Shown: positions 11,259 to 19,466 of the stretch, one piece after another
Layout of the letters: every line of letters starts with the position of its first letter
How positions within the stretch are numbered: the stretch's first letter is position 1
Source: Podila epigama
Lineage: Eukaryota > Mortierellomycota > Mortierellomycetes > Mortierellales > Mortierellaceae
Reading direction: 5' to 3'
DNA: 21,591 bases
NCBI GenBank assembly: GCA_015679605.1
Contig: JAAAVE010000284.1
Location: forward strand, 2,333-23,923
The notes under the pieces: generated by a model
Databases searched by the model: none
The model's input: only the letters and a program-made list of their open reading frames with translations
Told to the model about the DNA's origin: nothing
Translations under genes and position numbers: made by a program

Positions 11259-12965
11259 CTACAGGTTCTTGGGGACCTGAGAGAACAAGTAGCTGATACT
11301 CTCGCCATTGTGGGTACGGCGGATAGCCTCGGCAAGTGTCGCGCTAATATCGAGCACGTTCAACTTGGAGCACAGGGCGCGCTTCTCGGCTGGGATAGGG
11401 TACGTGTTGGTCACCACAATCTTGTGGACGTTGGGGCATTCTTCGATCTGGCGAAGAGAGTTTCCACTGAGGATACCGTGGGTCGCAATGATATACACAG
11501 ACTTGGCACCATGGTTGACCAGATTATCAGCGGCCTCCAAGAAAGAATGGCAGCCATCAATCATATCGTCCTACAGACATGAATTTCAGCAATTACGGAA
11601 ATGAACAACAAGACACACTGTTAACAATCGAACGATTTTTGGAGAGGCATTCTTTTACTGCGGCATATCCATGATCCTCTTCACAAATATACGTGACTTG
11701 GATGATTCTACTTACCACAATGAAGCAGACCTTACCCTGGACATCACCAACAAGCGTCATCAACGACGTCTCGTCAGCAGCCTCAGGGTGACGCTCAATC
11801 TCATGTCCAGTCTCGGCATCCACGAGGTTATCGTCATCATCGTCATCCTCGTCTTCCAGACGGTTGTAGATGTTCTCAGGCTTGGACAAGGACGAATCGG
11901 GGCCATGAAGATGTCTTCTGGAGCGGTCCATGTGAATCAATGCAAAGTCAATGTTGAGACGGTCGGCAAGCGAAGTCACTCTAAATGATTACGTCGATAT
12001 AGAAAAAAAAATGTGTGGAAATGTGTTGAGTGCGCCATTATCTTGCAGGTCAGATTATAGGCTTGATCCTGACATGTCATATCCTGTCCAAGCTCCCCAT
12101 TGTTTCGTTGTTTTATCGTGGCACATCAAAGCTTTGCACATGGCGTTGTATGCGTTGACATGGCACGCTGAGAAAAATGGGTATTACCTCTTGGCACCTC
12201 CAGCATTCTTGGAGACAACAACTCCGTTCTGCCAGTCCTCGACATTCTCCTGGATCCACTTGCCAATGGTGGGCTCGGCATAGAGGTTGTCGACAGGCAA
12301 GTTGAAGAAGCCTTGCATCTGAGATGCGTGCAGATCCATGGTGATGATATGGTCCACACCAGAGATGGACATGATGTTGGCCACCACTATCACCAAACAA
12401 AAAAGAAAAAAGAAAAAAGAAAAGAAAAAAATGTCAATAAGGATCATGTTTCTCATATTGGATTTTGCTACATATAGCATCTACAGTGGCTCTTTGTATG
12501 TTTTCCAACTCACATTTGGCGGCAATGGCGCCACGGTGCTTTTTCTTCTTGCTTTGCTTCGAATAAGGAAAGTAAGGAATGACGGCTGTGATACGCTGGG
12601 CCGAAGAACCCTTGCAGGCGTTAATCATAATCAACAACTCCATCAAAGAATCGTTAATCTTGGGCGATCCTGACTGAATAATGTATACATCCTCGTTACG
12701 GACAGAGACGCCTATGTTTTTTTTTGTTGTTGTTGTTTTCAAAAATGAGAAAATAAGTGGTTGAGAAAAACCTCCTCTTTCGTCATCCACCCTGTTCAAT
12801 AGCTTGGAGAAACAAGCAGAGGATTCGCTTACCAATTTCTACAGAAGTCTCCTTGTTCTTGAACTGGGACAGTTTGACTGCACCTGGCTCGACACCGAGA
12901 CGGTTGGAGACGAGGCTTCCAAGCTCGGGATGTGAGCTTCCAACAAAAATCTTGGTCTTGCGCAT
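11259..12965 (-). CDS. PRS1: Ribose-phosphate pyrophosphokinase, yeast Prs1-type subunit
   Basis: Exons in transcript order are 12965-12833, 12711-12514, 12386-12188, 11980-11716 and 11570-11259, encoding 368 residues. The family makes PRPP from ribose-5-phosphate and ATP for purine, pyrimidine, His and Trp synthesis. The start [16 protein letters not shown] is typical of Prs1 rather than Prs2-4. Conserved blocks follow: [73 protein letters not shown] and [13 protein letters not shown]. An acidic insert (about 203-249, with an Asp run at 222-227) sits where yeast Prs1 has its much longer non-homologous region. The flexible-loop region reads HMDRSRR (from His193), and the PRPP loop reads [10 protein letters not shown] (266-275) instead of the canonical DDMADTCGT. 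By analogy with yeast Prs1 it probably works within a hetero-oligomer. Confidence 0.95.
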
Positions 12966-13612
12966 ATCGTCCTTCTATTACGTCTGATGGAAAATGTCTG
13001 GAGGTGGAGAACAGTTAATACAGTGTGAAAAGGTGGTAGGTAGGAAGGTGGATCATCGTTCTGCTCTCCACTCTCTTCAATAAACATAATATGTTCATCC
13101 ACTGCCAGCTCTATACGACTATGTTCGGGTACACGTATACAGAGACACCCTGCACAAAGAAAGAAAGAAAGAAAGAAAAATGTGTCTCATGCAAGTCTCA
13201 AGATCTTGGCCTTGGTATCAATGGTCACTGTCAATCCATTGCATTGCTCCGAGTGAAACTAGTAGACCACGACCCATGGTCGTTTCCTGCAGCTGTCACC
13301 GAGGTTGGTACACTGTTCCATGAGACATACCTGTAGAGAGAATGAAGGATGCTGGACGAATGAGTTGCCAGGAAGAATGATTTTGATTGACAGGATGTGT
13401 GAACAAAAAAGAAAAAAGATCCACGGCACGGACACTTTTTTTTTTTTTTGCTTCAAAAAAAAAAATGTTTTTTCCCCTCACTCGGCTCCCTTTCCTTTTT
13501 GGGCAAAAAAGTCACGAGCATTCAGCATTCAACAATTTTTTATACAGGCATGGGAAAACCACCAACGTGCTCTTCTCTCGCGTTTTGCCTAAAGACACAT
13601 TGGCAACAAGTC
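12966..13612. other. PRPP synthetase promoter side and 3' flank of the FYR-domain gene
   Basis: This 647-base stretch has no supported gene. It contains an (AAAG) run at about 13157-13179. A run of 14 T (13436-13449) and a run of 11 A (13455-13465), separated by GCTTC, could fold as an A/T hairpin. The lower-numbered half is upstream of the PRPP synthetase ATG (12965); the higher-numbered end is the 3' flank of the FYR-domain gene. Overlapping short frames in all phases reflect the homopolymers. Confidence 0.4.
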
Positions 13613-13702
13613 TTAATTTATTCCGCTGGCACCTTCGTGTTTTCCGTTGGCGCCTTCCTCTTTTCCGTTGACGCCTTCTTCTGTTCCATTGCTGCCTTCT
13701 TC
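13613..13702 (-). repeat. 21-bp coding minisatellite at the FYR protein C-terminus
   Basis: Four consecutive 7-residue units (EEGSNGT, EEGVNGK, EEGANGK and HEGASGI) correspond to 21-bp DNA repeats and are followed directly by Asn and the stop codon. The tail lies after the FYRC domain, so copy-number change would leave the fold intact. Confidence 0.8.
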
Positions 13703-15020
13703 TTGTTGGTCTGCAAGAGCCTCTTGTGATTTGACTTTAGCAACAACATCCTCGTATCTCTCGTATCCCTCCAGCTCCACAATCATGCTTTGGACAATGG
13801 GGTCAGAGAATCCATAAAACAAAGGTCCACTCACCCGAGTGCCCTTCGAATGAGATGCCAAACACACTTGCGTCCATGGGTGCGTGGGACTTGACCCCTC
13901 AAAAACCTTGCCCCGCTCTGACTCCAATGTGAAGAGTGGCCCTTCTGGGCCTTCACTGATATGCATCATATATCGTTCACCAAAGTACTGCTTTTCGGCG
14001 CGGTACCCGATCGGGTATGGGTGTCGATAGATACTCTAACAATGACATGCATAAAAAAAATTGAGATTACTGTTCCAAAAACACGTCGGATGTGTGTATA
14101 TTTTTCTCGAAATGCAAATCCAATCATGGCTTATCCGTTCACTTACACCTTTGCTGCTCCAATATTTCAACCTAAACTTTGTGCCCGTATATAATTTCCC
14201 AAGTTCCCATACTGTTGTTCCAATGCTTCCTATATATTAGAGTTGAATAAGTAATCCTAGGGTTCGTTCATTCACGCGCCTTTCTGTATCTCTTTGGAAG
14301 AAAGAGAAGGAGAATATGAAGAAGAAAAATATTTCCTCGAAATGGATCCACTATTGACTTACGAAGGCTTATCGGACATCCTGCAACAACAGGCGTCAGC
14401 GGTACTTCCTTTTTGATTGTGTTCTTTCGGACTGTCCATGCTGACCGTGAATAGGCAAGGTTATCTTCCGAAGGCTGGATACCTCGGCCACGAGCCATCC
14501 GTTTCATCCCATCATCGTCACTAAAGTTATCCTCGTCACCGCTCAATGCAGCACTTTCTTTTTCGCTCGGCGTCTTTGCCTCTATCCCTCGTATCCTCTT
14601 TGATAACCGTGTTGGGGCTAATTCGACGACTGGCTTTACCCTCTTTTGACCGATCTTTCTTGGTTTGCTGGACATGAATCGTGTAGGGATGTATTCATCA
14701 CGATCGTGTTCCTCGGACGAGAGGATACGTTCTGGTTGTGAGAATGAACGCTGAAAAGGCGATGAATTGAGACCAAGCTCTTGTAACAGCTTTTGGTTTT
14801 CGAGAATGTTGCGTCTCCTCTGTTGCTCATAGTCAGTAGCTGCTTCGTTTTCGCTGTCCTTGGTGAGGTCCTCGGTCAGGTTTTCACTCTCCTGGTTGCT
14901 TATTGATTCTCTGATGGGACTGATGGATGGTGACCCTACGCGGGATGAACTTGATTCCTGATCTGGCATGTCATTGGAGATGTCATTTGCAATCTTCAAC
15001 TCGGACACTGTGCCATCCAT
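13613..15020 (-). CDS. FYRN/FYRC-domain nuclear protein, TBRG1-like
   Basis: Exons in transcript order are 15020-14363, 14229-14147 and 14035-13613, encoding 387 residues. The first 220 residues are polar and probably disordered, with a short predicted helix (RRRNILENQKLLQELGL, 68-84) and a basic segment ending TRLSKRIRG. FYRN begins in the short second exon with GTTVWELGKLY and continues in the third with HPYPIGYRAEKQYF. FYRC follows: GPLFTLESERGKVFEGSSPTHPW, then VSGPLFYGFSDPIVQSMI, to about residue 340. The paired FYR motifs are known from MLL-type methyltransferases, JARID demethylases and TBRG1. No SET, Jumonji or zinc-finger domain is present, so TBRG1-like is the best match. A nuclear, chromatin-linked role is inferred. 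The C-terminus holds four 7-residue repeats of the form EEGxNGx. The second intron's donor could shift by two bases; GTAAGT at 14146 gives the in-frame join. Confidence 0.85.
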
Positions 15021-15903
15021 CCTGCTCGGTCACAATTGGATCCTTTTCTTTCTCCAGAATGTTGTAAAGAGGAGGGGCGTTTTCTCAAGTCAAGTATATA
15101 TCGAGCTTTGTACGTAAAGTTAAGCTGTTGATCGAAATCCTACAAAAGGACGCCACCAATACATGTTCGTGACTTTTTATTTTTTTCTGCACAATTCGAT
15201 GTCGTACGTAAAAATAAAAGGTCGATCGTCACCTTCGCTTTTTCGCAGGTTAATAAGGACTGTCTGGCAAAAGATCATGTTTTCGTATTGAGTCGTGAAT
15301 ACAGGATTTTTTGCTGATTAGTACGTAGTTGAAGGGAGAGACTTTTGTTCCTGGTTCAAGGTTTCATTGTACTTCCATACACCTTGGAGACAATTTGGTG
15401 AGGCGAAGTGCTGTTGGTTGAAGTTATGGTCGATTTAAGCAAAGTACTCGCAGGGCTTTAAGCTATTTGCTAGTCCTGTGTCGCTCCAATCTGTATTTGT
15501 TCGTAAACTGGGAAAGAGTAGATGCTCCCAGGCTGGTCGATATATCCTAAAATAAAAGTGTCTTGATTGAAGTGAAAACAATATGTTCGCGTTACCCCTG
15601 AAAAAAATTGCTTTAAACTTCGCAGAAACCTTATTTCAAGTACGCGTTGAGATGCCATTCAAACCATTCTGCAATTATTTTTTGTTCACATCTGATCAAC
15701 AATCCCATTTCACCAAAGGTGAGGCCAAATGCAAGTACATGAATCCATAGTCCGCGCTTGTTCTCGCTCCTCACTCATCAATGTTATGTTTCTTTTTTTC
15801 TGTTCGGTCTCAGGTCACTCAGCAAGCATAGGATTTTCTCGCGTTTTCAACAGAGTGGGCACGATCACAAATTATCAGTCATTTGAACAGTGCGCCAAAA
15901 AAA
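15021..15903. promoter_or_regulatory. Divergent promoter region between the FYR gene and the first LRR gene
   Basis: The two flanking genes are transcribed away from this 883-base region. TATATA at 15095-15100 lies 75 bases upstream of the FYR gene's ATG. TACGTA palindromes occur at 15111-15116, 15205-15210 and 15322-15327. The half near the LRR gene contains the block that is also found upstream of the second LRR gene (from about 15705). I see no TATA box for the first LRR gene. A 62-codon minus frame at 15470-15658 has no recognisable features, and I do not call it a gene. Confidence 0.5.
15719..15822 (+). other. Probable 5'-UTR intron of the first LRR gene
   Basis: CAAAG/GTGAGG at 15719 and a pyrimidine-rich end, CACTCAG/CAAG at 15822, bound a 104-nt segment. 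The second LRR gene has the same boundary sequences bounding 102 nt (19282-19383), at an almost identical distance from the ATG. The intron body is much less conserved than its edges, which is what a spliced intron would show. Splicing into an upstream coding exon is not supported: the upstream frames do not join the LRR frame. Confidence 0.55.
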
Positions 15904-18900
15904 ATGTCTCTCATCGAATCGAATCCCACACAATCAGAGATACTTGAGCCACTCTCGAGTGATTCCCCTTTGACGACACTTACCTTATCATCCAAGGATC
16001 TTGGCAATGTCGGAGGTGTACAGGCATTGGCAGAGGCACTCAAGACCAATTCAGCACTGACCACATTGTCCTTGAAGGATTGCATAATCAAAAATACTGG
16101 AGCCCAGGCTCTGAGAAGCGCGCTCAAGATAAACTCGACTCTGACTACTTTACATTTGGAAAAGAGTACGATCAAGGACGATGGAATCCAGGCACTAGGA
16201 GAGGCACTCAAAATCAATCACTCATTGACCAATTTGAACTTGGAGGGAAGCGAGATTGGAGAAAAAGGAGCGCAAATATTGGGAGAAGCACTCATGACAA
16301 ACGCGACTTTGTCGACCTTGAACCTGGGGGGTAGCAGAATTGGAGATGCTGGAGCGCAAGCATTGGGAAAGGCACTCTCGACGAACTCGACTCTGACTGA
16401 TTTGAACCTGGAATCTAACGGTATCGAAGGCATTGGTGTACAGGCATTGGGACATGGACTCGGCTTGAACTCCACTCTAGAGACTTTGAACTTGTCTGGG
16501 AACAATATTGGAGATACTGGAGCACAAGCATTGGGACATGGACTCGGGTTGAACTCCACACTAGAGATTTTGAACTTGTCTGGGAACAAGATTGGAGACA
16601 CTGGAGTTCAAGCATTGGGAGAGGCGCTCAAGATCAACTCTGCTCTGTCTGGTTTGAACCTCGAAGCAAACAGTATCGCAGATGTTGGAGCACAGGCATT
16701 GGGGCATGGGCTCGGTTTCAACTCGACACTAGAGATTTTGAACTTGAATAGGAACGAGATTGGGGGTATCGGAGCCCAGGCATTGGGAACGGCACTCATC
16801 ACGAACTCGGTTCTTTGTGCTTTGAACCTAAGCAGTAACAATATCGGAGACATCGGGGCGCAGGCATTAGGAGAGGCACTCATGACGAATTCGACTCTGT
16901 CTGATTTGACCCTGGATTATAACTCTATTGGAGATGCAGGAGCGCAGACATTGGGAGAGGCACTCTTGACGAACACAGCTTTGTCTAATTTGAACTTGGA
17001 GAATGGCAGAATTGGAGATGCTGGGGTGCAGGCCTTGGGGCAAGGACTCGGGTTCAATTCTACACTACAGACTTTGAACTTGAATACGAATAACATTGGA
17101 GAAATTGGAGCTCAGGTATTGGCAGAGGTACTCATGAAGAACTCGACTCTATCTGGTTTAGAATTAGCGACAAATAGTATCGGAGATGCTGGAGCGCAAG
17201 CGTTGGGGAATGGGCTCGGGGCCAACACCACTCTTGAGATTCTGAACGTGAATAGCAACAACATTGGGGCCATTGGAGCACAGGCTTTGGCGCATGGACT
17301 CGGGTTCAATTCTACACTACAGACTTTGAATTTGAATACGAATATCATTGGAGATATTGGAGCGCAGGCTTTAGGAGAGGCACTTATGACGAACTCAGTT
17401 CTGTCAGTTTTGGACCTTGGTAATAACAGCATCGGAGATGCTGGAGCACAAGTCTTGTTGCATGCACTCGGGTTCAACTCTTCACTAATGACTTTGGCGT
17501 TGCACGGGAACAAGATTGGCGATACTGGAGCGCGAGCCTTGGAAGAGGCACTCAAGAAGAATTCGACTCTGTCTACATTGAACCTGTGGGACAACATTAT
17601 CGGAGATGCTGGAGCGCAGGCTCTGGGTGAGGCACTCAAGAAGAACTCGGCTCTGTCTGTTTTGAACCTGGGGTATAACAATATCGGATATGCTGGAGCG
17701 CAGGCATTGGGAGAGGCACTCAAGACGAACTCGGCTCTGTCTGATTTGAACCTGGCAGATAACAATATACGAGATGCTGGAGCACAGGCATTGGGAGAGG
17801 CACTCAAGACGAACTCGGCTCTGTCTGAATTGAACCTGGGGACTAACAATATCGGAGATGCTGGAGCGCAGGCATTGGGGAGTGGACTCGAGTTCAACTC
17901 CATACTAAAGATTTTGATATTGAATAGCAACACCATTGGAGACATTGCAGCGCAGACATTGGGGCATGGACTCGTGAAAAACTCGACTCTAGTCACTCTG
18001 GACTTGTCATGGAACTCCGTTTGGTTGGGGGGTCTTTTGGTATTTTCTGAGGCACTCAAGTCCAATTCGACTATTACCGAATTGAACCTGTGGAATGCCT
18101 TGATCAAGCCTGATATCTTAGACCAGTTCTCGCAGGCAGTCAAGAGTAGGGCCCCACTCCGGACTATGGACTTAACTTGTGTGTTGGAGGATGACAATCA
18201 GGCTCAAACGCTGAGTGAGGCGCTAAAAACGAATACGACCCTTACATGTCTGTACTTGAGTGGTAACAACATCAGTGGTGATGGAATCCAGGCCCTTGCT
18301 GATGTTCTCAGGACAAATGAGACTCTGAAGACACTGGATCTTCAAGGTGCTGCCATTGGAGATGAGGGCGCACATGCCCTGGCCAAAGCTCTCAGCAAGA
18401 ACTGTGGTCTTACCGTACTAGACTTGGGATACAATTTGATCGGAGACATTGGAGTTCAGGCTCTAGCAAAGGCGCTCAAGTCCAACAGTACACTGACTAC
18501 ATTGTACATGCACAACAACAAGATCAAGAAAGAAGGAATGCAAGCACTAGGAGATGCACTCAGGGTCAACTGTACTCTAAAGACATTGGACTTGCGCAAC
18601 AACTCGATCAGTGGTGAAGGAGCAAAGGCATTGGCAGAGGCACTCAAGACTAACTGCGCTCTCACATCAATGGAATTATTGGGTAATGCAGTCGGTGATA
18701 ACGGAGCGAGAGCAATAGCCGATGCATTGACTAGGAACACCACTCTCACTAACCTGGGCCTCCAGCGCAACTGTATCCAAGACGAAGGTGCTCGCGCGTT
18801 GTTTCATGGACTGCAATCAAACTCGACTGTTGTCACGGTGAATCTGTGGCAGAACTGGATCACGGACGTTGGAGCATCGATACTGGAAGAAATGTGGCAT

Positions 18901-18945
18901 GTCTGCTATGTAGGGGAACAGACATCAACGGAGGTTCGGCTGTAA
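15904..18945 (+). CDS. Intronless 35-unit ribonuclease-inhibitor-type LRR protein (LRR-A)
   Basis: The CDS encodes 1013 residues. The frame is open upstream to a stop at 15829, but the first ATG is at 15904, matching the ATG position of the paralogue. A 20-residue leader is followed by 35 LRR units. Unit 1 has 29 residues, units 2-34 have exactly 28 each, and the last has a 40-residue form ending WHVCYVGEQTSTEVRL. The consensus unit is STLSxLNLxxNxIGDAGAQ followed by ALGEALxTN, typical of RI/NLRC3-like LRRs. Units 25-27 are irregular (NSVWLGGLLVF onward) and separate a 24-unit homogeneous array from eight more diverged units. There is no signal peptide, membrane segment, NACHT/NB-ARC or other enzymatic domain, so a cytoplasmic or nuclear binding scaffold is likely. 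The ligand is unknown. Related LRR proteins in other eukaryotes act in innate recognition or GTPase regulation; neither is shown here. Confidence 0.93.
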   Translation: MSLIESNPTQSEILEPLSSDSPLTTLTLSSKDLGNVGGVQALAEALKTNSALTTLSLKDCIIKNTGAQALRSALKINSTLTTLHLEKSTIKDDGIQALGEALKINHSLTNLNLEGSEIGEKGAQILGEALMTNATLSTLNLGGSRIGDAGAQALGKALSTNSTLTDLNLESNGIEGIGVQALGHGLGLNSTLETLNLSGNNIGDTGAQALGHGLGLNSTLEILNLSGNKIGDTGVQALGEALKINSALSGLNLEANSIADVGAQALGHGLGFNSTLEILNLNRNEIGGIGAQALGTALITNSVLCALNLSSNNIGDIGAQALGEALMTNSTLSDLTLDYNSIGDAGAQTLGEALLTNTALSNLNLENGRIGDAGVQALGQGLGFNSTLQTLNLNTNNIGEIGAQVLAEVLMKNSTLSGLELATNSIGDAGAQALGNGLGANTTLEILNVNSNNIGAIGAQALAHGLGFNSTLQTLNLNTNIIGDIGAQALGEALMTNSVLSVLDLGNNSIGDAGAQVLLHALGFNSSLMTLALHGNKIGDTGARALEEALKKNSTLSTLNLWDNIIGDAGAQALGEALKKNSALSVLNLGYNNIGYAGAQALGEALKTNSALSDLNLADNNIRDAGAQALGEALKTNSALSELNLGTNNIGDAGAQALGSGLEFNSILKILILNSNTIGDIAAQTLGHGLVKNSTLVTLDLSWNSVWLGGLLVFSEALKSNSTITELNLWNALIKPDILDQFSQAVKSRAPLRTMDLTCVLEDDNQAQTLSEALKTNTTLTCLYLSGNNISGDGIQALADVLRTNETLKTLDLQGAAIGDEGAHALAKALSKNCGLTVLDLGYNLIGDIGVQALAKALKSNSTLTTLYMHNNKIKKEGMQALGDALRVNCTLKTLDLRNNSISGEGAKALAEALKTNCALTSMELLGNAVGDNGARAIADALTRNTTLTNLGLQRNCIQDEGARALFHGLQSNSTVVTVNLWQNWITDVGASILEEMWHVCYVGEQTSTEVRL
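15964..17982 (+). repeat. 84-bp tandem coding array, units 1-24 of LRR-A
   Basis: The first 24 LRR units form a head-to-tail DNA repeat of 84 bp (87 bp for unit 1). Units begin at 16051 and every 84 bases after that. Units 20-23 (17563-17898) are the most alike. Units 13/14 and 16/17 share a near-identical stretch at a distance of 252 bp. Confidence 0.9.
17983..18945 (+). other. Conserved C-terminal module of LRR-A, units 25-35
   Basis: These 11 units align one-to-one with units 13-23 of the second LRR gene. The first three depart from the LRR consensus: SVWLGGLLVF replaces the usual xIGDxGAQAL, and the next two carry KPDILDQFSQ and LEDDNQ in place of the Asn-containing turn. The last unit runs into a 19-residue tail. 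The module reads as a fixed cap behind a variable-length array. Confidence 0.8.
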
Positions 18946-19466
18946 AGTTGATTATCATTAAAAATATGTGAATCCTTCGTTCTACATGACGAGCATGGGT
19001 TTGTTGTACAGACTTGGTGAGTTCCGAGTTCCTTTTGACAGCACAGCTGTTACGACCGAAGTAAGGAATGTGTGGGAACGCGGTATGAACGGATCCATGC
19101 AACAGGGCGAAGATGCGTTGTGGCACAGAGTTGGTGGAGGCCTCCATACTTCTCTGTTGTGTGGCAGTGTCGCGCCTAAAAAAAAAAAAAATGCATTCGC
19201 CCACTCCGCAGGCCACTTTCTCATTTATAAGGTACGATTATGTTTGCTCTCTTCCGTTCAACGATTTCCATTTCACCAAAGGTAACTTCAAATGCAAGGA
19301 TGTAACTCCAGAGGTCGCGTTCGGCCTCACTTCTCCCTTCACCAACATTGTATTTATTTTTCCGTTCTCCACATTTCACTCAGCAAGAGTAGGGTTATCG
19401 CGTTTGCAACAGAATAGTACGATCACTCCGTTATTACAATCAACAACACACTGAACGGTGCGCCAA
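18946..19466. promoter_or_regulatory. Spacer between the LRR genes, with promoter of the second
   Basis: The first roughly 70 bases match the DNA after the second LRR gene (GTTGATTATCATTAAAA in both). A run of 14 A lies at 19178-19191. TATAAG at 19226-19231 is about 50 bases before the 5'-UTR donor, a good position for a TATA box. From about 19268 the sequence matches the leader of the first LRR gene. No separate gene is seen. Confidence 0.5.
19282..19383 (+). other. Probable 5'-UTR intron of the second LRR gene
   Basis: The donor is CAAAG/GTAACT at 19282 and the acceptor is TTTCACTCAG/CAAG at 19383, giving 102 nt. It matches the inferred intron of the first LRR gene in boundaries and position. 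The 83 bases from the acceptor to the ATG correspond to 81 in the first copy. Confidence 0.5.

Noticed and set aside
15301-15420. Possible tRNA gene (GGTTCAAGG resembling a B box)
   Set aside because: No matching A box, acceptor stem or anticodon stem could be folded around it.
15470-15658. 62-codon minus-strand frame in the FYR/LRR intergenic region
   Set aside because: No recognisable domain, no splice partner found, and the length is within chance expectation.
15964-17982. Regular direct repeats suggestive of a CRISPR array or satellite DNA
   Set aside because: The 84-bp period is uninterrupted coding sequence for 28-residue LRR units, with no spacers.
17112-18197. 361-codon open frame on the minus strand, opposite LRR-A
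   Set aside because: It mirrors the 84-bp repeat in a frame without stops. Several shorter ones occur opposite both LRR genes. The translation is a low-quality repeat of antisense codons with no known family.
19113-19454. 113-codon frame in the same phase as LRR-B, separated from it by a single TGA
   Set aside because: It looked like a possible readthrough extension. The part before the ATG has no LRR character, includes a poly-Lys stretch from the A run, and crosses the probable 5'-UTR intron. The first copy has no matching open frame.
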